Notes: generated from the letters alone by a model not told the origin. Numbered from the stretch's first letter, positions 18,443 to 27,413 are shown. The stretch is 64,000 bases of DNA from Microbacterium yannicii (GCF_024055635.1 NZ_JAMXMB010000040.1:124001-188000); one strand, 5' to 3'. Numbers and translations are program-made.

Positions 18443-19399
18443 GTGACGGCCATCCGCCGGATCGCGGGCAAGCTCGGCGGTCTGCTGCTCACGCTGTTCC
18501 TGGCATCCGTCCTGGTCTTCTTCTCGCGGTTCCTGGTGCCTGGCGACCCCGTTGCGTTCCTCCTGCGAGGTCGCAAGCCGAGTCCGGAGGCGGTGGCGCA
18601 GATCACCGCGCAGTACGGGCTCGACCTGCCGCCGTGGCAGCAGTACCTGACGTGGGTGTCGGGTCTGCTGCACGGCGATCTGGGCCGCTCCCTGCAGTAC
18701 CGGCAGGACGTCACGGTCGTGCTCGGTGAGCGTCTGCCGGTCACTCTCGGGCTCGTCGTGATGGCGGGGACCATGATCGCGGTCATCGGCCTGACGGCGG
18801 GCGCGTTCGCCGCGCTCTCGCGCGGGCGCATCGCCGACCGCTCGATCCTCATCGGACTCACCGTGCTCGGTGCGGTGCCGTCCTTCGTCGGATCTATCGT
18901 GCTCATCGCGGTCTTCGCGGTGCAGCTCGGCTGGTTCCCGTCGTTCGGGTCGGGCGACGGCTTCTGGGACACGGTGTACCACCTGGTGCTGCCGTCCATC
19001 GCGCTCGCGATCGTGTTCGTCGTGCTCGTGGGCAAGGTGACGCGCTCGTCGATGATCGACCAGCTCGACCGCGAGCACGTCGAGGTGGCGATCAGTCGCG
19101 GCATCCGTCGCGGCACGGTGGTCCGTCGCCATGTCTTCCGCAACGCCGTCGGACCGATCCTGACGGTGAGCGGGATGCTGGTGGCCGGGCTGCTCGTGTC
19201 GAGCTCCATCGTCGAGGCGGCGTTCGGCCTCGCCGGCATCGGCTCACTGCTGGTGCAGTCGGTCGACCGGCTCGACTTCCCGGTCGTGCAGGCGATCGTC
19301 CTCCTCGTCGTCACCGCGTTCGTGCTCGTCAACGCCGTGATCGACGTCCTCGAACCCTGGATCGACCCCCGATCCGCTGCCGGAGCCGGTGCCCGATGA
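18443..19399 (+). CDS. ABC transporter permease (DppB/OppB family)
   Basis: A 318-aa inner-membrane permease with the DppB hallmark N terminus (KLGGLLLTLFLASVLVFFSRFLVPGDP), the GLDLPPWQQYLTWVSGLLHGDLGRSL region, and the EAA-type loop VAISRGIRRGTVVRRHVFRNA near the C terminus. GTG 18443 is preceded by GAGGAGG. Its end overlaps the next permease by 4 nt. Confidence 0.93.
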   Translation: MTAIRRIAGKLGGLLLTLFLASVLVFFSRFLVPGDPVAFLLRGRKPSPEAVAQITAQYGLDLPPWQQYLTWVSGLLHGDLGRSLQYRQDVTVVLGERLPVTLGLVVMAGTMIAVIGLTAGAFAALSRGRIADRSILIGLTVLGAVPSFVGSIVLIAVFAVQLGWFPSFGSGDGFWDTVYHLVLPSIALAIVFVVLVGKVTRSSMIDQLDREHVEVAISRGIRRGTVVRRHVFRNAVGPILTVSGMLVAGLLVSSSIVEAAFGLAGIGSLLVQSVDRLDFPVVQAIVLLVVTAFVLVNAVIDVLEPWIDPRSAAGAGAR

Positions 19400-20334
19400 C
19401 CTCCATGACCCCTTCGCCGGCCGAAGCGCCGAGCGAGCCGAGCCTGCCGTCGGTGCCGAGTGCGTCCGCACGTACGAGCCCTGCCACACTCGCCATCGGC
19501 GTGCTGCGGGCGCCTCGGCGGCGGCGCGCCGGAATCACGCTCGTGATCGCCGTCGCGGTCGTCGCGGCGATGACCCTGGCCGCGATCTTCGCGCCGTTCC
19601 TCGCGCCCTACAACCCGGACGCCGTCGACTTCGCCGCGGTCAACGCCGGTCCGAGCGCCGCGCACTGGCTCGGCACCGACAGCCTGGGACGTGACACCTT
19701 CAGCCGCCTCATCTACGGAGCGCGCACAGCGCTGCTCGGGCCGCTCCTGGTGGTCGTCGCGTCGACGGTGCTCGGCATCCTTCTGGGGCTGGTCGCGGGG
19801 TGGCGCGGCGGCTGGATCGATGCCGCACTCGGTCGCGTGTTCGACGTGCTCTTCGCCTTCCCGTCGCTCCTCATCGCGATCATGGCCGTGGCGCTGTTCG
19901 GCAAGGGCCTGGTGGCGCCGGTCATCGCCATGAGCATCGCGTACGCCCCCTTCGTCGCACGCCTGATGCGTTCGCTGGTTGCGGCCGAGCGCAGCCGCCC
20001 GTACGTCGCGGCCTACCGCGTGCAGGGTTTCTCCGGCCCGTGGATCGCGCTGCGGCGCGTGCTGCCCAACCTCACCCCGATCGTCGGCGCGCAGTCGACG
20101 CTCAACTTCGGCTACGTTCTGGCGGAGCTCGCGGCGCTGTCGTTCCTCGGTCTCGGCGTGCAACCGCCCACCGCGGACTGGGGCGCGATGATCAACGAGG
20201 CGCAGGCCGGCCTCATCGGGGGACACTTCCTGCCGGCGATCGTGCCGGCGATCGCCGTGGTCGTGGTCGTCGTGGCGGTCAACGTCATCGGGGAAGAGGT
20301 CTCCGACCGCATCGGAGGGGGGATCCCGGCATGA
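19396..20334 (+). CDS. ABC transporter permease (DppC/OppC family)
   Basis: A 312-aa permease with an N-terminal OppC-type helix (ITLVIAVAVVAAMTLAAIFAPFLAPY), HWLGTDSLGRDTFSRLIYGARTAL, and the EAA loop YVAAYRVQGFSGPWIALRRVLPN. It partners the DppB-like subunit. Its stop overlaps the ATPase start (ATGA at 20331), so permease and ATPase production are coupled. Confidence 0.93.
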   Translation: MTSMTPSPAEAPSEPSLPSVPSASARTSPATLAIGVLRAPRRRRAGITLVIAVAVVAAMTLAAIFAPFLAPYNPDAVDFAAVNAGPSAAHWLGTDSLGRDTFSRLIYGARTALLGPLLVVVASTVLGILLGLVAGWRGGWIDAALGRVFDVLFAFPSLLIAIMAVALFGKGLVAPVIAMSIAYAPFVARLMRSLVAAERSRPYVAAYRVQGFSGPWIALRRVLPNLTPIVGAQSTLNFGYVLAELAALSFLGLGVQPPTADWGAMINEAQAGLIGGHFLPAIVPAIAVVVVVVAVNVIGEEVSDRIGGGIPA

Positions 20335-22292
20335 ACGCACGCGATTCGGTCGTCGCGGATCCGGCAGCCGCCGGTGCCCCCGAGGGGCCCGCGGTGCTCG
20401 GCGACGCCCTGCTCGGCATCCGTGATCTGACGCTCGATCTCGCCGACGGCACGCGCCTGCTCCACGGGATCTCGCTCTCGGTCGCCGCCGGTGAGACAGT
20501 CGGGCTCGTCGGCGAGTCGGGCTCGGGCAAGTCGCTCACTGCCCGCACCGTGCTGGGGCTCCTTCCCGCGGGCGCCGTCACCGCCGGCCAGGTCGTGCTC
20601 GGCGGGGCCGACGTGCTGACCGCCACCTCATCCGAGCTGCGCGGGCTGCGTCGTCACGGCGCGGCCATGATCTTCCAGGACCCGCGTGCCGGCATCAACC
20701 CGATGCGCACGATCGGCGACCACCTGATCGAGGCGCTGCGACTGGCGGAGGGGTGGTCGACGGATGCCGCGACAGCACGCGCCCTCGAACTGCTCGCGGC
20801 CGTGCGCCTGCCGCGGCCCGAAGAGCACCTGCGGCAGTATCCGCACGAGTTCTCGGGGGGCATGCTGCAGCGCGTCATGATCGCGGGCGCGCTCACCACG
20901 TCGCCACGACTGCTGGTGTGCGACGAGCCGACCACCGCTCTCGACGTCACGACGCAGGCCGAGATCATCGGCGTGCTCAGCGAACAGCGCGCACGCCGCG
21001 CCATGGGGATGCTGTTCATCACGCACGACCTCAACCTCGCCGCCTCGCTCTGCGACCGCGTCTACGTGATGAGCGGCGGGCACATCGTCGAGCAGGGGCC
21101 CGCGCGCGACGTGCTGCGCCGGCCGCAGGCGGAGTACACCCGGCGTCTCGTCGCCGCGACGCCGACGCTCTTCACGAGCCCTCCGACGCCGACCGGGCAC
21201 TGCGTCGGGGACTCTGCCCGACAGGCCGACCTGCGGCATCCGCTCACCGGCGTGTCGGTGAAGGACCCCGGACCTGCGCAGGGCGATGGTGCGGACGCCG
21301 GCGGTGACGGATCCGCCCGGACCGAACTTGCGGAACCTGTGCCGATGCTCGAGGCGAGCGGGATCTCGAAGAGCTATCACCGCCGCGGCAAGGATCCGGT
21401 GCACGCGGTGATCGACGCCTCGATCGCCGTGCCGCGTGGCGGCGCGCTCGGCGTGGTGGGGGAGTCGGGCTCGGGCAAGTCGACGCTGGCGCGCCTGATC
21501 GTGGGCCTCGAAAGCGCCGACGGCGGCGACATCCGCATCGATGGACGTGCGCGGATGGTTCCCCGTGGCCGGCGGGAGCGACTGGCGCACGCGCGCAGCG
21601 TGCAGATGGTGTTCCAGGATCCGTACCTCTCGCTGGATCCGCGGATCACGGCCGGTCGGGCGATCGAGGACGCCCTGCGCCTGCACAGCAGCGCTCGCGG
21701 CCAGGAGCGACTCGGTGCGGCCGAGTTGCGCTCGCGAGTGCGGGATCTTCTCGGGCAGGTGGGGCTGGGGGAGAAGCACGCCGCCGCGAGGCCCCGGACG
21801 CTCTCGGGCGGGCAACGCCAGCGGGTCGCGATCGCGCGCGCCCTCGCGATCGAACCGGACGTGCTCGTGATGGACGAGGCGACCAGCGCGCTCGACGTCT
21901 CGGTGCAGGCGCAGGTGCTCGACCTCGTCGACCGCATCAGACGGGAGCGCGGTCTGACGGTGCTGTTCATCAGCCACGACCTGGCGGTCGTCCGGCGGGT
22001 GTGCGACGAGACCGTGGTGATGCGCCGCGGGCAGATCGTCGAACGCGGGCGCACTGACGAGCTGCTCGCCGACCCGCAGCACGAGTACACCCGGCTGCTC
22101 ATCGACTCCGTGCCGAAGCCCGGCTGGGATCACGCGCAGGCTGCCGCTGAGGTCGAGGGGGCCGGCATCGAGGCCCAAGGCCGGGACGGTGTCGCCGACG
22201 ACGATGGCGAGGCGGTTTCGGTGGAAGCGGTCTCGGCGGAGGCAGCTTCGGTGGAAGCGGCGAGGATCGAGGCATCGGGACAGGCACGCTGA
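20331..22292 (+). CDS. Fused dual ABC ATPase (DppD-DppF in one polypeptide)
   Basis: A 653-aa protein with two complete nucleotide-binding domains. NBD1 has GESGSGKSLTA, signature FSGGMLQRVMIAGAL and Walker B LLVCDEPTTALD; NBD2 has GESGSGKSTLA, signature LSGGQRQRVAIARAL and Walker B VLVMDEATSALD. Each is followed by the oligopeptide-transporter C-terminal segment (EYTRRLVAATP and EYTRLLIDSVPKP). Many peptide importers use two separate ATPase genes; here they are joined. The last 50 or so residues form an acidic tail with repeated VEA/SAEA units. It energises the permeases at 18443 and 19396. Confidence 0.93.
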   Translation: MNARDSVVADPAAAGAPEGPAVLGDALLGIRDLTLDLADGTRLLHGISLSVAAGETVGLVGESGSGKSLTARTVLGLLPAGAVTAGQVVLGGADVLTATSSELRGLRRHGAAMIFQDPRAGINPMRTIGDHLIEALRLAEGWSTDAATARALELLAAVRLPRPEEHLRQYPHEFSGGMLQRVMIAGALTTSPRLLVCDEPTTALDVTTQAEIIGVLSEQRARRAMGMLFITHDLNLAASLCDRVYVMSGGHIVEQGPARDVLRRPQAEYTRRLVAATPTLFTSPPTPTGHCVGDSARQADLRHPLTGVSVKDPGPAQGDGADAGGDGSARTELAEPVPMLEASGISKSYHRRGKDPVHAVIDASIAVPRGGALGVVGESGSGKSTLARLIVGLESADGGDIRIDGRARMVPRGRRERLAHARSVQMVFQDPYLSLDPRITAGRAIEDALRLHSSARGQERLGAAELRSRVRDLLGQVGLGEKHAAARPRTLSGGQRQRVAIARALAIEPDVLVMDEATSALDVSVQAQVLDLVDRIRRERGLTVLFISHDLAVVRRVCDETVVMRRGQIVERGRTDELLADPQHEYTRLLIDSVPKPGWDHAQAAAEVEGAGIEAQGRDGVADDDGEAVSVEAVSAEAASVEAARIEASGQAR

Positions 22293-22340
22293 GCGTCGCG
22301 TCTCGTCGCGCCGCGCGGTCGGTGCGAGCAGGATGGAGGC

Positions 22341-22844
22341 GTGTTCAGTGTCGAGCTGATTCCGGATGCCGAACTCGACCGCGCGGTGCGGGAGGACTGG
22401 GATCGCCTGCTCGCGGCCGATCTGCCGAGCTCGGGCCGCAATCCCGCGCCGAGCAACCGCCCGCACCTGACACTCGCGGTGCGGGACCGGCTCGATCCGT
22501 CGGCGTTCGGCAGCGTCGCCGACCTGTTGCCCGTCACCCTCGAGCTCGCGGGAGTCCTGCTCCTCGGCCACCGGGACCGGTACGTGCTGGCGCGGCATGT
22601 CGTCGTGAGCTCGCAGCTGCTGGCGGTCCACCGCGCCGTCGCAGAGATCGCCGGCCGACCCGAGCCGCGATTCTCGAACACCGGGACCGACCGATGGACG
22701 CCGCACATCACGCTGGCGCGTGGGCTCACGGCCGCCAGACTCGCCACGGCGATGCGGTTGATCGCGGCGCCGAACCTGGTGGGGCGGGCGACCGGAGCGC
22801 GGGTGTGGGATGCCGATGCCCGGCGTGTGACCCTGCTCCGATGA
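22341..22844 (+). CDS. 2'-5' RNA ligase family protein
   Basis: A 167-aa protein of the LigT/2H phosphoesterase superfamily. The two catalytic HxTx motifs are present: HLTL in NRPHLTLAVRD and HITL in TPHITLARGL. Such proteins hydrolyse or form 2'-5' phosphodiester or cyclic phosphate bonds in RNA or nucleotides; the bacterial role is often unclear. GTG 22341 has a GGAGG site upstream. It stands 48 nt after the transporter operon and converges with the YqaJ-like gene. Confidence 0.8.
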   Translation: MFSVELIPDAELDRAVREDWDRLLAADLPSSGRNPAPSNRPHLTLAVRDRLDPSAFGSVADLLPVTLELAGVLLLGHRDRYVLARHVVVSSQLLAVHRAVAEIAGRPEPRFSNTGTDRWTPHITLARGLTAARLATAMRLIAAPNLVGRATGARVWDADARRVTLLR

Positions 22845-22878
22845 GCCGGGGCACCCGCCGCGCCGCGGCAGTCTCAGC

Positions 22879-23589
22879 TCAGTCTGCGAGGGCCAGCGCG
22901 CGGAACGGCTGGCGGGGCGCAGTCGGCGGCTGCGGCATCCGCTCTCCCTGCTGCTGACGCGAGCGCGTGGTGCGGAGGTAGAGCTCGTCGATGAGGGCGG
23001 TGGCGAGGCGGACGAGCTTCGCGATCTCGGCCTCGTCCCGATCGACCCAGGCGCAGCGGGGCTCGTCGTCGACGGGCACGAAGCCGTCGTGCTGCTCCCA
23101 GGCCACGAGCGTGCGTTCGGCGCCCAGCACGTGCTGCTGCCACCAGACCTGCCGGAGGTAGGAGCGCGGGATGCTGCGCCAGGCCTTGTTCGTCGTCTTG
23201 ATCTCGGCGAGCCTGATGCGTCCGGACGCATCGACCCCGATGCCGTCCGGTGTCGCAAGGTGCCGCTTCTCGACGACGGCGTGGAACAGCGCCGACGAGG
23301 GCTGGATGCCGTGGGTCGCGGCCACCCACGCGGCGATCTCGGGCTCTCTCGCGCGCCCGTGTGCGGTGTAGGCGTTGCCCGAGAAGCCCGAGCCGAGCAG
23401 CTTGGCGTCCGCCGCGCGGCCGATGGCCCGGTCGGAGGTGAGGCTCGCGACGTCGGTCGCGGTGATGCCGCGCGACCGTGCGCGCACCCAGGCCACGCGG
23501 TCGCGCGAGTCCGCGACGATGCGGGCGGCGACCTCCGGCGCGTGCGCCGCCAGCGCCGAGGGGCGTGCGGCGGCGTGCTCGGGGTTCAC
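22879..23589 (-). CDS. YqaJ-type viral recombinase/exonuclease-like protein
   Basis: A 236-aa protein with the YqaJ (lambda-exonuclease-like) nuclease core: SRGITATDVASLTSD near the N terminus, YTAHGRAREPEIAAWV (Glu), TPDGIGVDASGRIRLAEIKTTNKAW (catalytic Asp and the ExK pair), and RQVWWQQHVLGAERTLV. Proteins of this family digest one DNA strand during phage-type recombination. Here it is alone, without a RecT partner or other phage genes, and its base composition matches the neighbourhood, so it looks long resident. Its cellular role is unknown. Confidence 0.8.
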   Translation of the reverse strand: MNPEHAAARPSALAAHAPEVAARIVADSRDRVAWVRARSRGITATDVASLTSDRAIGRAADAKLLGSGFSGNAYTAHGRAREPEIAAWVAATHGIQPSSALFHAVVEKRHLATPDGIGVDASGRIRLAEIKTTNKAWRSIPRSYLRQVWWQQHVLGAERTLVAWEQHDGFVPVDDEPRCAWVDRDEAEIAKLVRLATALIDELYLRTTRSRQQQGERMPQPPTAPRQPFRALALAD

Positions 23590-23731
23590 CCTTCGAGGCT
23601 ACGCCGCCGACCCGACATCCACCGCCTGCGACGCACCCGCCGCGAAGGTCTGTCTCACAGGGGTCGCGGTCGCAGGATGCGCGGGACGACAAAGGGTTGC
23701 GCTCGGGCGTGGCGGTGGCATCCTCGGGAAC

Positions 23732-24367
23732 ATGAGCACCATCACGTCAAAGGAGTTCCGCGCGTTCCCGGGCGTCGAGGACTGGCGTCCTCGCGTGACG
23801 GGGGCCTTCGCCCTGTTCCGCACCGGCAGCTTCGCGGCGGGCGCACAGCTGTTCGCGGCGATCGCCGACCTCGCGGACGCGGCGGACCACCACCCCGATG
23901 TCGACGTGCGTTACGCCACCGTGCGCGTGCGGCTCTTCACCCATTCGGCGGGCGGACTGACGGCGAAGGATGCCGGACTCGCCGCTCAGATCTCGCAGGC
24001 CGCCCGCGAGCTCGACATCCGTGCGGAGACCGAACGGATGCAGGACCTCATGCTCGCCGTGGCGACTCCGGATCCCGGCGCCGCGCTGGCGTTCTGGAAG
24101 GCCGCGACGGGCTTCCGCGAAGTGCGCGACGGCGTGCTGTTCGACGCCGACGGGCGCGGGCCTCTCATCTGGTTCCAGCCGGTGGACAAGCCGCTGCGCG
24201 GCAGGTCGCACCTCGATGTCAACGCTCCCCGCGACGTGATCGAGAAGCGCCTCGAGGCCGCGCTCGCCGCAGGCGGAGTGATCGTCGACGACTCCCATGC
24301 GCCCGAGTGGTGGACCCTGGCGGACGCGGACGGCCACAAGGTCGACCTCTGCCCCTGGCGCGAGTAG
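23732..24367 (+). CDS. Fusion of pterin-4a-carbinolamine dehydratase-like and VOC (glyoxalase) domains
   Basis: A 211-aa two-domain protein. Residues about 5-95 match pterin carbinolamine dehydratase: the active-site region HHPDVDVRY and the following THSAGGLTAKD are well conserved. Residues about 105-211 form a vicinal-oxygen-chelate domain (MLAVATPDPGAALAFWKAATGF, HLDVNAPRDVIEKRL, WTLADADGHKVDLCPW). No aromatic amino-acid hydroxylase is nearby, so a role in pterin recycling is not supported by context. ATG 23732 follows GGGAA. Confidence 0.85.
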   Translation: MSTITSKEFRAFPGVEDWRPRVTGAFALFRTGSFAAGAQLFAAIADLADAADHHPDVDVRYATVRVRLFTHSAGGLTAKDAGLAAQISQAARELDIRAETERMQDLMLAVATPDPGAALAFWKAATGFREVRDGVLFDADGRGPLIWFQPVDKPLRGRSHLDVNAPRDVIEKRLEAALAAGGVIVDDSHAPEWWTLADADGHKVDLCPWRE

Positions 24368-24393
24368 CCGCCCCGTCGACGTCGGCGAACGGC

Positions 24394-24792
24394 TCAGAAG
24401 GCGGCGGCGCCGGCCTCCGCGACCGTCTGGTCCTGGTCGCCCGAGCCGCCGCTGACCCCCACGGCACCCACGACGGCGCCGTCGCGGGACAGGGGCACAC
24501 CGCCGGCGAAGATGGCGACTTTGCCGCCGTTGGTGGCATGGATGCCGTAGAACTGCTGCGTCGGCTGCGAGTTCTCGCCGAGCGTCTTGGTCTCGATGTC
24601 GAACGCCCTCGAGGTCCAGGCCTTGTTGATCGAGATGTTGACGCTGCCGATCCATGCGCCGTCCTGGCGGACGTGGGCGACGAGGTTTCCTCCTGCGTCG
24701 ACGACGGCGATGTTCATGGGCTGGCCGATCTCGTCGGCCCGCTTCTCCGCGGCGGCGATGATGCGACGGGCATCCTCGAGGGTGACGGACAT
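24394..24792 (-). CDS. GlcG/HbpS-family (DUF336) heme-binding-like protein
   Basis: A 132-aa GlcG/HbpS protein: LEDARRIIAAAEKRADEIG, MNIAVVDAGGNLVAHVRQDGA, SINKAWTSRAFDIETKTL, and the Gly-rich VPLSRDGAVVGAVGVSGGSGDQD are diagnostic. HbpS of Streptomyces binds heme and senses redox stress; other members sit in glycolate, propanediol or alcohol-oxidation operons with unknown roles. It follows the formaldehyde dehydrogenase by 55 nt on the same strand, so a function linked to aldehyde oxidation is likely. Confidence 0.88.
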   Translation of the reverse strand: MSVTLEDARRIIAAAEKRADEIGQPMNIAVVDAGGNLVAHVRQDGAWIGSVNISINKAWTSRAFDIETKTLGENSQPTQQFYGIHATNGGKVAIFAGGVPLSRDGAVVGAVGVSGGSGDQDQTVAEAGAAAF

Positions 24793-24847
24793 GGTGGTGT
24801 TCCTTTCGTCGACGAGCGGATGCCTCGACCGAGGGATCCGCTCCTTG

Positions 24848-26068
24848 TCAGGTGGTCGGGATGTAGCCGTTGGGATTCAGCACGTACTTCTTCGCCGCAC
24901 CCTGGTCGAAGTCGGCATACCCCTGCGGGGCGTCCTCGAGTCCGATGGCGGTGGCGCCGACGGCATCGGCGATCGCCACCTTGTCGTGAAGGATCGCCAT
25001 CATCAGCCGGCGGTTGTAGCGCATCACGGGGCACTGGCCCGTGGTGAACGAGAGCGACTTGGCCCAGCCGAGTCCGAGCCGCAGCGACAGCGACCCGACC
25101 TTCGCGGCCTCGTCGATGCCGCCCGGGTCTCCGGTGACGTAGAGCCCGGGGATGCCGAGCGCACCGCCGGCGGCGGTGAGGTCCATGAGGGAGTTGAGGA
25201 CGGTCGCCGGCGCTTCATGCGATGCATCCGCCCCGTGTCCGCGTGCCTCGAACCCCACCGCGTCTACGCCGCTGTCCACCTCGGGCACACCGAGGATCTG
25301 CTCGATCTGATCCTTCGGGTCGCCCTTCGACACGTCGACGGTCTCGCAGCCGAACGTTCGTGCTCGCGCGAGGCGGTCGGCGTTCAGGTCGCCCACGATG
25401 ACGACCGCCGCTCCGAGCAGCTGCGCCCCCACCGCGGCGGCGAGGCCGACAGGCCCGGCCCCTGCGATGTACACGGTCGACCCGGGGCCCACTCCGGCGG
25501 TGTAGGCGCCGTGGAATCCGGTGGGGAAGATGTCGGAGAGCATCGTGAGGTCGAGGATCTTCTCGAGAGCCTGGTCGCGGTCGGGGAAGACCAGCAGGTT
25601 CCAGTCGGCGTACGGCACGAGCACGTACTCGGCCTGGCCGCCCACCCAGCCGCCCATGTCGACGTAGCCGTAAGCGCTCCCCGGTCGGTCGGGGTTGACG
25701 TTGAGACAGATGCCGGTCTTGCCCTCCTTGCAGTTGCGGCAGCGGCCGCACGCGATGTTGAACGGGACCGAGACGATGTCCCCGACCTTCACGAACTCGA
25801 CGTCCGGGCCGACCTCGACCACCTCGCCGGTGATCTCGTGGCCGAGCACCAGGCCGGCGGGCGCCGTCGTGCGACCGCGCACCATGTGCTGGTCGGAACC
25901 GCAGATGTTCGTGCTCACGGTCTTGAGGATCGCGCCGTGCGGCACCTTCCTGCCGACATTCGCCGGGTTGACGCCGGGACCGTCCTTCAGCTCGAACGTG
26001 GGGTATTCCGTGTCGATGACCTCGACCTCGCCGGGGCTCTTGTAGGCGACCGCCCTGTTGCCGGACAT
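24848..26068 (-). CDS. fdhA: Glutathione-independent formaldehyde dehydrogenase (zinc-type, FdhA-like)
   Basis: A 406-aa zinc medium-chain dehydrogenase. Features are the catalytic zinc site NICGSDQHMVRGR and GHEITGEVVEVG, the structural zinc Cys cluster CGRCRNCKEGKTGIC, the NAD loop IAGAGPVGLAAAVGAQLLGA, and the HEAPATVLN insertion typical of the Pseudomonas formaldehyde dehydrogenase/dismutase group. It oxidises formaldehyde to formate with tightly bound NAD. Long upstream frames exist, but ATG 26068 (MSGNRAVAYKSPGEVEV) gives the family length. It may detoxify C1 units; an FdhF-type oxidoreductase lies 27 kb away. Confidence 0.88.
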   Translation of the reverse strand: MSGNRAVAYKSPGEVEVIDTEYPTFELKDGPGVNPANVGRKVPHGAILKTVSTNICGSDQHMVRGRTTAPAGLVLGHEITGEVVEVGPDVEFVKVGDIVSVPFNIACGRCRNCKEGKTGICLNVNPDRPGSAYGYVDMGGWVGGQAEYVLVPYADWNLLVFPDRDQALEKILDLTMLSDIFPTGFHGAYTAGVGPGSTVYIAGAGPVGLAAAVGAQLLGAAVVIVGDLNADRLARARTFGCETVDVSKGDPKDQIEQILGVPEVDSGVDAVGFEARGHGADASHEAPATVLNSLMDLTAAGGALGIPGLYVTGDPGGIDEAAKVGSLSLRLGLGWAKSLSFTTGQCPVMRYNRRLMMAILHDKVAIADAVGATAIGLEDAPQGYADFDQGAAKKYVLNPNGYIPTT

Positions 26069-26217
26069 CCTCGTCCTCTCCGTCGCACCGCGGATGGCCC
26101 TGCGACTCGGTCGTGCTGGTTCTGATGCGAGCCTGTACCTCCGCGGCGCCGTGCGCAACGGGCCCCCCAGCCGCCGACGCGGCGTGAGCGGCGGCGCGAT
26201 GACCTGACGGCGTCGAT

Positions 26218-26246
26218 TTGGCGGGAGGGCGTGTGTCGCGTACCCT
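26218..26246 (+). promoter_or_regulatory. Sigma-70-type promoter of the rplJ-rplL operon
   Basis: TTGGCG (26218-26223) and TACCCT (26241-26246) are separated by 17 bp, a near-consensus housekeeping promoter for a high-GC actinobacterium. Transcription would begin near 26253, just before the conserved leader. The remaining 150 bases up to the formaldehyde dehydrogenase start (26068) show nothing else recognisable apart from its own presumed promoter. Confidence 0.65.
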
Positions 26247-26252
26247 TGTGGG

Positions 26253-26460
26253 AGCCAAAGACCGCCGGTCATCGTCGTGCACGTGAGTGCAGGGGATCGA
26301 AGCACTGCATCGCAGGGGCCCGCGCAGGTGTCACGATAGATTCTCCCGGATTCGGGAATCCAGCTCCGTGCGCTTGCGCCGGAGCTTTTCTGTTGCCGTG
26401 ACGAGATCGGATGAGCGGATGTCGAGGCCGACGCCCCGCCATCGCGGAGCGTCTCATCCA
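26253..26460 (+). ncRNA. Ribosomal protein L10 leader
   Basis: About 200 nt of structured, untranslated leader precedes rplJ. It begins with AGCCAAAGACCGCCGGTC, the conserved 5' part of bacterial L10 leaders, which bind the L10-(L12) complex and repress the operon when L10 is in excess. Downstream are a TCCCG-GATT-CGGGA hairpin (26344-26357) and the terminator-like hairpin at 26362-26389. Boundaries are approximate. Confidence 0.7.
26362..26389 (+). terminator. Terminator-like attenuator hairpin in the L10 leader
   Basis: AGCTCCG and CGGAGCT, extended by GCG/CGC with one bulged T, close a CTTG loop and are followed at once by TTTTCT. It is about 85 nt before the rplJ start codon. It looks like an intrinsic terminator inside the leader, suggesting that some transcripts end before rplJ. 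Confidence 0.6.
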
Positions 26461-26474
26461 CACAAGGAGTGACC

Positions 26475-26963
26475 ATGGCGCAGAAGGATGCATCGGTCGC
26501 CGAGCTCACGAAGAACTTCGAGAACTCGAACGCCGTACTGCTGACCGAGTACCGCGGTCTGACGGTCGCCCAGCTCAAGCAGCTGCGCAACAGCATCCGT
26601 CAGGACGCGGAATACGCCGTGGTGAAGAACACGCTGACCAAGATCGCCGCGAACAACGCGGGGATCACGTCGCTGGACGAGGACCTCAAGGGCCCCTCGG
26701 CTATCGCATTCGTGCACGGCGACTTCGTCGCCACTGCGAAGGCTCTGCGTGACTTCGCCAAGGCCAACCCGCTTCTGGTGATCAAGGGCGGCGTGTTCGA
26801 GGGCAACTCGATCGACGCCGACGAGGTCAACAAGTACGCCTCGCTCGAGAGCCGTGAGGTTCTGCTGGCGAAGGCCGCGGGCATGATGAAGGCGACGATG
26901 GGCAAGGCTGCCGCGACCATCGACGCGCTTCGCGAAAAGCTGGAGACCGCCGAGGCCGCGTAA
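26475..26963 (+). CDS. rplJ: 50S ribosomal protein L10
   Basis: A 162-aa ribosomal stalk base protein: [49 protein letters not shown] and the C-terminal [11 protein letters not shown] helix that binds L7/L12 dimers. L10 links the stalk to 23S rRNA. ATG 26475 is preferred because AAGGAG (26464-26469) is correctly spaced for it; the GTG at 26469 overlaps that site. It is autoregulated through the leader upstream and co-transcribed with rplL. Confidence 0.98.
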   Translation: MAQKDASVAELTKNFENSNAVLLTEYRGLTVAQLKQLRNSIRQDAEYAVVKNTLTKIAANNAGITSLDEDLKGPSAIAFVHGDFVATAKALRDFAKANPLLVIKGGVFEGNSIDADEVNKYASLESREVLLAKAAGMMKATMGKAAATIDALREKLETAEAA

Positions 26964-27012
26964 GCGACCGGCGATTTCCTCCCCACCACCCCATCTATTT
27001 AGGAGATACATC

Positions 27013-27393
27013 ATGGCGAAGCTCACCACTGAGGAGCTGCTCCAGCAGTTCGCCGACCTGACGCTCGTCGAGCTCAGCGATTTCGTGAAGGCGTTCGAGG
27101 AGAAGTTCGACGTCACCGCTGCTGCTCCCGTCGCCGTTGCCGGCGCCGGCGGCGGCGCCGCTGCAGAAGAGGTCGAGGAGAAGGACTCCTTCGACGTCAT
27201 CCTCGAGGCTGCCGGCGACAAGAAGATCCAGGTCATCAAGACGGTCCGCGAGCTCACCTCGCTCGGCCTCGGTGAGGCCAAGGCCGTCGTCGACGGTGCT
27301 CCCAAGGCCGTCCTCGAGGGCGCGACCAAGGAGGCCGCTGAGAAGGCTCAGGCCGCTCTGCAGGAGGCTGGCGCGACGGTTACCCTCAAGTAA
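27013..27393 (+). CDS. rplL: 50S ribosomal protein L7/L12
   Basis: A 126-aa stalk protein with the N-terminal dimerisation helix region ([27 protein letters not shown]), an Ala/Gly hinge, and the factor-binding C-terminal domain ([30 protein letters not shown]). It recruits elongation factors to the ribosome. AGGAGA precedes ATG 27013, and a strong terminator follows at 27414. Confidence 0.98.
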   Translation: MAKLTTEELLQQFADLTLVELSDFVKAFEEKFDVTAAAPVAVAGAGGGAAAEEVEEKDSFDVILEAAGDKKIQVIKTVRELTSLGLGEAKAVVDGAPKAVLEGATKEAAEKAQAALQEAGATVTLK

Positions 27394-27413
27394 CCCGCTC
27401 TGCGAATCACGAG

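Noticed and set aside
20628-23258. Reverse-strand open frame of 876 codons across the ABC ATPase
   Set aside because: Composition is that of a shadow frame, and the plus-strand ATPase motifs are unmistakable.
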